Source: an uncultured Desulfovibrio sp. | GTDB lineage: Bacteria; Desulfobacterota; Desulfovibrionia; Desulfovibrionales; Desulfovibrionaceae | DNA: 11,845 nt | Assembly: GCA_947176055.1 (NCBI GenBank) | Contig: CAMWPE010000054.1 | Coordinates: forward strand, 1-11,845 | Direction: 5' to 3' | In this document: positions 7,521-11,845 of the stretch, piece after piece | How the letters are laid out: each line of letters starts with the position of its first letter | Numbering within the stretch: position 1 is the stretch's first letter | Notes under the pieces: generated by a model | The model's database searches: none | Seen by the model: the letters and a program-made list of their open reading frames with translations, nothing else | Told to the model about the DNA's origin: nothing | Position numbers and translations under genes: made by a program

Positions 7521-7521
7521 A

Positions 7522-7564
7522 AATGGACGTTGCTTTTTTCTTCTTGGGATTATATACGTCCATT
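7522..7564. promoter_or_regulatory. Inverted repeat bracketing the likely groES promoter
   Basis: Perfect 9-bp arms AATGGACGT (7522-7530) and ACGTCCATT (7556-7564) with 25 bases between. A plausible promoter lies between and overlaps the arms, with -35-like TTGCTT (7530-7535) and -10 TATATA (7551-7556). The 15-base spacer is short. This is not CIRCE (TTAGCACTC-N9-GAGTGCTAA). A regulator bound here would block both promoter elements. Confidence 0.5.
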
Positions 7565-7566
7565 GC

Positions 7567-7598
7567 CGATATTCATATCGATTGCCCGGCAGGGCAAT
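7567..7598 (+). other. Two abutting hairpins in the groES leader
   Basis: CGATATTCATATCG (7567-7580) folds as a 5-6 bp stem. It is immediately followed by ATTGCCC-GGCA-GGGCAAT (7581-7598), a perfect 7-bp stem with a 4-base loop. The second ends 11 bases before the GGAGG of groES. They could stabilise the mRNA or tune translation. Confidence 0.5.
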
Positions 7599-7620
7599 AA
7601 AATTTATTGGAGGAAAATTT

Positions 7621-7911
7621 ATGAAGTTGCAACCACTGAACGACAGGGCGCTTGTGAAGCGTTTGGAGAGCGAGGAAAAAACCGCCGGCGGTCTTTACAT
7701 TCCTGACACCGCCAAAGAAAAACCTTCCAAGGGCATAGTCGTGGCTGTGGGACCGGGCAAGTTCGATGAGGCAGGCAAGCGCATTCCCATGACCATAAAG
7801 GCCGGCGACGAAGTTCTGTTCAATAAATACGCGGGCACCGAAGTCAAGCTGGACAACGTGGATCATCTGGTCATGCGCGAAGACGACATTCTCGCGATTA
7901 TCCAGAATTAA
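7621..7911 (+). CDS. groES: Co-chaperonin GroES (Cpn10)
   Basis: Forms the heptameric lid of the GroEL folding chamber in the cytoplasm. The 96 residues match the usual GroES length. KLQPLNDRALVKRL opens the protein, followed by the mobile loop at about 16-33 with GGLYIPD (23-29; LYI is the GroEL-binding tripeptide position). GIVVAVGPG (38-46) and the closing strand MREDDILAIIQN are also typical. GGAGG (7609-7613) is 7 bases before ATG 7621. An in-frame ATG at 7582 would add 13 non-family residues and sits in the leader hairpin. The AT-only segments flanking the ribosome site (AAATTT on each side) could pair weakly. First gene of groES-groEL. Confidence 0.97.
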   Translation: MKLQPLNDRALVKRLESEEKTAGGLYIPDTAKEKPSKGIVVAVGPGKFDEAGKRIPMTIKAGDEVLFNKYAGTEVKLDNVDHLVMREDDILAIIQN

Positions 7912-7972
7912 TAAAGCGCGAGAGCGCCGGATATAATTTTAGCGATAGCCTCATTTAATACAGGAGAAAAAA

Positions 7973-9619
7973 ATGGCTGCTAAAGAAATTCTTTTCGACG
8001 TTAAATGCCGCGAGAAACTCGCCAAAGGCGTGGACAAACTGGCCAACGCCGTGAAAGTTACCCTGGGACCCAAGGGCCGCAATGTGGTGCTCGAGAAGTC
8101 CTTCGGCGCGCCGGTCATTACCAAGGATGGCGTTACCGTCGCGAAGGAAATCGAATTTGACGATAAATTCGAAAACATGGGCGCCCAGCTGGTAAAGGAA
8201 GTAGCGTCCAAGACTTCCGACGCCGCCGGCGACGGCACCACCACCGCGACCATTCTGGCCCAGTCCATTTACCACGAAGGCATCAAGCTCGTAGCGGCCG
8301 GTCGCAATCCCATGGCCGTAAAGCGCGGTATTGACAAAGGCGTCGAATGCCTGGTCGAGGGACTTAAAAAACTGGCCAAACCCACCGAAACCCAGAAAGA
8401 AATCGCCCAGGTAGGCACCATCTCCGCCAACGCCGACACCGCCATTGGCACGATCATCGCCGAAGCCATGTCCAAAGTTGGCAAGGAAGGCGTCATCACC
8501 GTGGAAGAGGCGAAAGGTCTAGAAACCACGCTGAACACCGTGGAAGGAATGCGTTTCGATCGCGGCTATCTCTCCCCGTATTTTGTGACGAACGCCGAGA
8601 AGATGGTTTGCGAGATGGACAATCCCTACATCCTCTGTTCCGAAAAGAAAATTTCCAGCATGAAAGACATGCTCCCCGTGCTTGAGCAGGTCGCGAAGGT
8701 GAATCGTCCGCTCCTGATTATCGCCGAGGATGTGGAAGGCGAAGCCCTGGCCACGCTCGTCGTTAACAAGTTGCGCGGAGCCCTGCAGGTTTGCGCCGTA
8801 AAAGCCCCTGGTTTTGGAGATCGCCGCAAAGCCATGTTGCAGGATATCGCCGTGCTCACCGGCGGTCAGGTCGCTTCCGAAGACACTGGCACCAAGCTTG
8901 AAAATATGACCCTCGAAGATCTGGGCGAAGCCAAACGCATTACCGTCAACAAAGACGACACGACCATAGTCGATGGCAACGGCAACGAGGACGCCATCAA
9001 GGCGCGCATCAAGCAGATCCGCGCGCAGATCGAGGACACCACTTCCGACTACGACCGCGAAAAACTTCAGGAACGCCTGGCCAAGCTGACGGGCGGCGTG
9101 GCCGTTATTCGCGTAGGCGCCGCCACCGAAGTGGAAATGAAGGAAAAGAAAGACCGCGTGGAAGACGCTCTTAATGCCACTCGCGCCGCGGTGGAAGAAG
9201 GCATCGTTCCCGGCGGCGGCACGGCGCTTATCCGCGTGGCTTCCGCTTTGAACGAAATTAAATCCGCCGACGACGACGAACTGGCCGGTATCGCTCTGGT
9301 GCGTCGCGCCATCGAGGAGCCTCTTCGCCAGATCGCTCACAACGCGGGCTTCGAAGGCTCGATCGTTGTCGAGAAAGTGCGCGAAGGCAAGGACGCTTAC
9401 GGATTCAACGCCGCCACCGGTCAGTATGAAGATCTTATGACCGCGGGCGTAATTGATCCGAAGAAAGTTACCCGCACGGCCCTGCAGAACGCCGCTTCGG
9501 TAGCCTCCCTGCTTCTGACCACCGAATGCGCGGTAAGCGAAAAGCCGGAACCCAAGAAAGACATGCCCGGTATGCCCGGCGGCATGGGCGGCATGGGCGG
9601 TATGGACGGCATGTATTAA
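7973..9619 (+). CDS. groEL: Chaperonin GroEL (Cpn60)
   Basis: ATP-driven folding chaperone forming two stacked heptameric rings in the cytoplasm. The 548 residues are standard. The nucleotide-binding DGTTT starts at Asp87, the segments KVTLGPKGRNVVLEKSFG and MAKVGKEGVI-type (here MSKVGKEGVITVEEAKG) are conserved, and VEDALNATRAAVEEG-VPGGG includes the catalytic aspartate region. The C-terminus has the repeated Gly-Gly-Met tail. AGGAG lies 8 bases before the ATG. It follows groES by 61 bases. That gap holds a perfect TATAAT at 7932-7937 without a -35, so a weak internal promoter is possible. Codon use is strongly biased to C-ending codons compared with neighbours, as expected for high expression. 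The sequence resembles Desulfovibrionales GroEL from memory. Confidence 0.98.
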   Translation: MAAKEILFDVKCREKLAKGVDKLANAVKVTLGPKGRNVVLEKSFGAPVITKDGVTVAKEIEFDDKFENMGAQLVKEVASKTSDAAGDGTTTATILAQSIYHEGIKLVAAGRNPMAVKRGIDKGVECLVEGLKKLAKPTETQKEIAQVGTISANADTAIGTIIAEAMSKVGKEGVITVEEAKGLETTLNTVEGMRFDRGYLSPYFVTNAEKMVCEMDNPYILCSEKKISSMKDMLPVLEQVAKVNRPLLIIAEDVEGEALATLVVNKLRGALQVCAVKAPGFGDRRKAMLQDIAVLTGGQVASEDTGTKLENMTLEDLGEAKRITVNKDDTTIVDGNGNEDAIKARIKQIRAQIEDTTSDYDREKLQERLAKLTGGVAVIRVGAATEVEMKEKKDRVEDALNATRAAVEEGIVPGGGTALIRVASALNEIKSADDDELAGIALVRRAIEEPLRQIAHNAGFEGSIVVEKVREGKDAYGFNAATGQYEDLMTAGVIDPKKVTRTALQNAASVASLLLTTECAVSEKPEPKKDMPGMPGGMGGMGGMDGMY

Positions 9620-9643
9620 TTCCATAGCTCTCCTATTCGCTTA

Positions 9644-9678
9644 AATACGAACCTCCCCGAAAGGGGAGGTTTTGTATT
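9644..9678 (+). terminator. Intrinsic terminator of groESL
   Basis: AACCTCCCC-GAAA-GGGGAGGTT is a perfect 9-bp stem with a GAAA tetraloop. It is extended by AATAC/GTATT pairing across one bulged T and lies in a TTTTGTATT run. It ends the chaperonin operon 25 bases past groEL. Confidence 0.9.
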
Positions 9679-9688
9679 ATATTAATGT

Positions 9689-9717
9689 GTTCCAGGGTCA
9701 AAACGACCCTTTGGAAC
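9689..9717 (+). repeat. Stem-loop upstream of the DUF362 gene
   Basis: GTTCCA-GGGTC pairs with GACCC-TT-TGGAAC, giving 11 bp with a two-base bulge and an AAAAC loop. No T tract follows, so it is probably not a terminator. It may be an operator or leader structure for the gene beginning at 9766. Confidence 0.5.
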
Positions 9718-9752
9718 GCATACGTAACTCTATATCGTTTCAATTCGGAATC

Positions 9753-9764
9753 AGGGGATCCCCT
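9753..9764. promoter_or_regulatory. Palindrome covering the DUF362 ribosome-binding site
   Basis: AGGGGATCCCCT is a perfect 12-bp palindrome ending one base before ATG 9766. Its left half, AGGGG, is the only visible Shine-Dalgarno, so an RNA fold (AGGG/CCCT around GATC) would hide it. Confidence 0.5.
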
Positions 9765-9765
9765 T

Positions 9766-11094
9766 ATGGGAATTAATAGAAGGGAATTTATTAAATACGG
9801 AGCGATAATGGCCGGAATGGCTGCGTCCGGGAATTTTGGGCTGTCGGAAGCCGCGATAAAGAATAATCCTGTGTTTCCAAATCATGAACCAATAGGTCAA
9901 GGTCAGGGAATAAACCCCGGCCGCGTCGTATGGATGCATGATCCGGAAGCGGTTCACTGGAGCGGGATGGATTATTGGTGGAAGCCCGAAAACTATGATC
10001 AGGCGCGGATACTCGAAATGACGCGAGACGGGCTCGCGCGGTTAACGGGAGAAAAAAGTCCAAAAGAAGCCTGGAACGCGCTTTTCGAATGGCGCAACAA
10101 GAAAAACGGCAAAGAGGGCGGCTATAAGTCCGGGCAAAAAATCGCCATAAAAGTCAATATGAATGGAGCGGGCGAAAACGACGACGATCCGCATGGGCAA
10201 TTGGCGGTAAGTTACGGCAATCCGCTCTTGCTTCAGACCTTGCTTCAATCCATGACGCGGGATGGGGGAGTAAGACCGGAAGATATAGTTGTGTTTGACA
10301 CTTGCCGGATATTTCCCGATTACATGCGCGAAATGTGTTCCGAAGGGGAACTTGAAGGCGTCCAGTTCAGTTACCGCCATCCAGGTATGCCCGACGATTC
10401 GAAAGCGGATAAAAATGCCAGAATAGAGTGGGCTGGCAATGTATCCGGAATACCCACTTATTTCCCTACCTGTCTTACAGAAGCTGATTACCTTATTGAT
10501 CTCGGTAATCTCAAGGGTCATACTTGGGGTCTGACACTAGCTGGAAAAAACCATTTTGGCACATTCATTAATGACGAAAGACGGACAACGCCCGAGGCCG
10601 CCGGCTTGCATTCTAACATTATAAACAGCCAGATGGGAGATTATTCCGTTCTGGCCGATCTCATGGCCCGTAAGGAAATTAATAGCAAGACAATTTTATG
10701 GATGCTTGACGGACTGATCACGGCTCCAAGCGAAACTGTCAATATAACTCCCCAAAACGCCGCATGGGAGATGGCCCCGTTTAATGGACGTCCTGCTTCC
10801 AGCCTTTTCTTTTCCCAGGATCCTGTCGCGATTGATTCCGTAGGAGCTGATTTTCTTGTAAACGAACCCAATATGCGGCGCGACAATAGAAATATGAGAC
10901 ACAAACCCGGAATGGAGAATTATCTGCATGAGGCCGCTCTTCTGGCCAATCCTCCCTCTGGGACAAGATACACCGACGGACAAGGCTCGAATCCCGGCAG
11001 TCTTGGGGTTCATGAGCATTGGAACAATCCGGACGAAAAATTGTATAGCCGGAACAGAGGGTTGAAGGAAGGTATCGAACTTGTAAGGAATTAG
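9766..11094 (+). CDS. Tat-exported DUF362 domain protein
   Basis: Family member of unknown biochemical function, predicted to be folded in the cytoplasm and exported by the twin-arginine pathway. From ATG 9766 it has 442 residues. NRREFIKYG (4-12) is a good Tat motif (R-R-x-F-x-K), followed by a short hydrophobic stretch GAIMAGMAASG and a likely cleavage near residues 29-30 (SEAA). Typical DUF362 features follow: KIAIKVNMN, then LIDLGNLKGHTWGLTLAGKN and HFG, and the late SQDPVAIDSVGADFL. GVHEHWNN near the end is also common in the family. Three scattered cysteines are present but no CxxC cluster, so no ferredoxin-type iron-sulfur site is evident. Tat export suggests a folded or cofactor-bearing periplasmic protein. 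Starting at 9685 would bury the Tat signal behind 27 residues. It stands alone between two terminator-like structures. Confidence 0.85.
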   Translation: MGINRREFIKYGAIMAGMAASGNFGLSEAAIKNNPVFPNHEPIGQGQGINPGRVVWMHDPEAVHWSGMDYWWKPENYDQARILEMTRDGLARLTGEKSPKEAWNALFEWRNKKNGKEGGYKSGQKIAIKVNMNGAGENDDDPHGQLAVSYGNPLLLQTLLQSMTRDGGVRPEDIVVFDTCRIFPDYMREMCSEGELEGVQFSYRHPGMPDDSKADKNARIEWAGNVSGIPTYFPTCLTEADYLIDLGNLKGHTWGLTLAGKNHFGTFINDERRTTPEAAGLHSNIINSQMGDYSVLADLMARKEINSKTILWMLDGLITAPSETVNITPQNAAWEMAPFNGRPASSLFFSQDPVAIDSVGADFLVNEPNMRRDNRNMRHKPGMENYLHEAALLANPPSGTRYTDGQGSNPGSLGVHEHWNNPDEKLYSRNRGLKEGIELVRN

Positions 11095-11132
11095 ACGCGC
11101 GGGCTTTGAACAGCTTATTATTAAATCCGACT

Positions 11133-11150
11133 GCCTCCTGAATAGGAGGC
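11133..11150 (+). terminator. Probable terminator of the DUF362 gene
   Basis: GCCTCCT-GAAT-AGGAGGC is a perfect 7-bp stem with a tetraloop, 38 bases past the stop codon, followed by GTGATTATTT. The T tract is weak, so termination may be partial. Confidence 0.55.
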
Positions 11151-11263
11151 GTGATTATTTAAAACGATTAGATTGCAAAACGCGGCTCATACGAAGAGGA
11201 GTTCTCATTTGTATTGCCGTACCCTTTCTCTATAGCAAATTCCGTTTGAAAATACATTTTAAC

Positions 11264-11280
11264 GGCGGAATAAACCCGCC
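11264..11280 (-). terminator. Possible terminator of the FtsZ-like gene
   Basis: On the minus strand GGCGG-GTTTATT-CCGCC is followed by GTTAAAATGTATTTTC. The stem is short and the T tract interrupted. A second GC-only hairpin (11294-11311) precedes it. Confidence 0.35.
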
Positions 11281-11389
11281 AAGGGACATTTTCGCGCGCG
11301 TCCTTGCGCGCTCCGCTTCTCGCGGCAAAGTTTCCATAGCGACTAATTATTTTTCACGGTCGCGCGCTATAACCTGTCGACGCGCAGTG

Positions 11390-11845
11390 TCAGGCGATAA
11401 TAACCGCGGTCGCTTCGGTCGCGTTCGGACGCTCGATAACCTTGAATAAACGCTTTTCAAATTGTGGAAACGCTTCCGCGATAAGACGCGACGCGACTTC
11501 GATATTTTCGGCCGTCGCATTATTAACCGGAATTTCGAAACTCCAGAACAGGCATCGTTTACCGGACGTTCCGGGAAGGGATTTCTTTAATTCCTCGACA
11601 GCCTGGTTCGCCGCGTCTAGCAAGCGTTCTTTGGAATGACCTACGCCCGGGTATAATATGCCAGTCAGGTTATCGCGCAAGTCCGCTATATCTATGGATA
11701 CGCGATTGTTTTCAGTCGACGCGATCGCGCGGGAACAATCGTAAATATCCTGAGAAACCGTATTGAGCGCGGCGGCCAGGGTAATCCGGCTTTCGTGTTT
11801 TTTCAGTAAGTCGTCATTTTTGAAAATAATCGCGGCGTCGACATT
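11390..11845 (-). CDS. FtsZ/tubulin-like GTPase, C-terminal part (partial)
   Basis: The frame is open to the right window edge; 151 codons plus TGA are visible and the 5' part is missing. The sequence begins NVDAAIIFKNDDLLKK, matching the FtsZ segment VD-LI-IPND-LL. RITLAAALNTV follows in the helix-7/8 position. SIDIADLRDNL matches the T7 synergy loop (NVDFADVRTVM in E. coli FtsZ), keeping both acidic residues while Asn becomes Ser. GVGHSKERLLDAANQAVEEL corresponds to GVASGEDRAEEAAEMAI. The C-terminal subdomain follows (CLFWSFEIPV, then VASRLIAEAF) and the protein ends at ATAVIIA, where the FtsZ core has VTVVATG. The flexible linker and the C-terminal FtsA/ZipA-binding peptide are absent. It is therefore likely a second, divergent FtsZ-like protein and not the division FtsZ. 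Its N-terminal GTP-binding G-box cannot be checked here. Confidence 0.7.
   Translation of the reverse strand, partial: NVDAAIIFKNDDLLKKHESRITLAAALNTVSQDIYDCSRAIASTENNRVSIDIADLRDNLTGILYPGVGHSKERLLDAANQAVEELKKSLPGTSGKRCLFWSFEIPVNNATAENIEVASRLIAEAFPQFEKRLFKVIERPNATEATAVIIA

Larger units (their letters stand above)
11095..11389. other. Convergent gap with hairpins, no clear gene
   Basis: This stretch separates the ends of the DUF362 gene and the FtsZ-like gene. It holds three hairpins (11133-11150, 11264-11280 and GCGCGC-N6-GCGCGC at 11294-11311). On the minus strand there is a promoter-like TGCTATAGA (11229-11237) and a 17-codon frame (11155-11208). Longer frames here are low-quality Arg-rich shadows. 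Confidence 0.55.

Noticed and set aside
7206..7620. CIRCE element upstream of groES
   Set aside because: Neither TTAGCACTC nor GAGTGCTAA, nor a close variant, was found in this interval.
8519..9625. 368-codon minus-strand frame opposite groEL
   Set aside because: It is a His/Gly/Ala-rich shadow made by the strong codon bias of groEL. It has no family resemblance and the other strand is certain.
11246..11449. 67-codon plus-strand frame in the convergent gap
   Set aside because: It overlaps the end of the FtsZ-like gene antisense, is Arg-rich, and shows no ribosome site or family.

Overview
The window most likely comes from a Gram-negative bacterium of the Desulfovibrio/Desulfobacterota type. 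The evidence is a GroEL that reads like Desulfovibrionales GroEL, a single-subunit bacterial (PglB-like) STT3 oligosaccharyltransferase, a periplasmic DsbD and a Tat-exported DUF362 protein. This assignment comes from remembered family resemblance and has not been searched. Base composition is moderately GC-rich with many CGCG/GCGATCGC-type words. Gene density, ATGA overlaps and clean intrinsic terminators look like ordinary chromosome. No transposase, phage gene or CRISPR array is visible.

Layout, left to right. A tRNA-Lys(CUU) on the minus strand has its own textbook promoter and terminator (1-163). Divergent from it, on the plus strand, are dsbD (thiol-disulfide reductant transfer to the periplasm) and an orphan cheW (chemotaxis coupling), closed by a strong hairpin terminator at about 2763-2813. 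Next comes a compact minus-strand operon, glmU-rsmG-stt3 (7127 down to 2954). Both of its junctions are 4-base ATGA overlaps, so translation is probably coupled. GlmU makes UDP-GlcNAc and STT3 transfers lipid-linked glycans to protein, so the operon joins sugar-nucleotide supply to protein N-glycosylation.

A roughly 400-base non-coding stretch (7206-7620) separates the divergent glmU and groESL units. It is rich in inverted repeats, including one that brackets the likely groES promoter and two abutting hairpins in the groES leader. No CIRCE or sigma-32 site was seen. groES-groEL follows and ends in a GAAA-tetraloop terminator at 9644-9678. A Tat-exported DUF362 protein comes next, with a structured leader and its Shine-Dalgarno buried in a perfect palindrome. 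A gene-free convergent gap (11095-11389) carries hairpins.

The right edge holds the 3' part of a minus-strand gene, which is the most unusual item in the window. Its last 151 codons look like the C-terminal half of an FtsZ/tubulin-family GTPase. The T7-loop aspartates are kept, but the protein stops where the FtsZ core stops, without linker or partner-binding tail. It appears to be a divergent second FtsZ-like protein; the rest of the gene and its partners lie outside the window.
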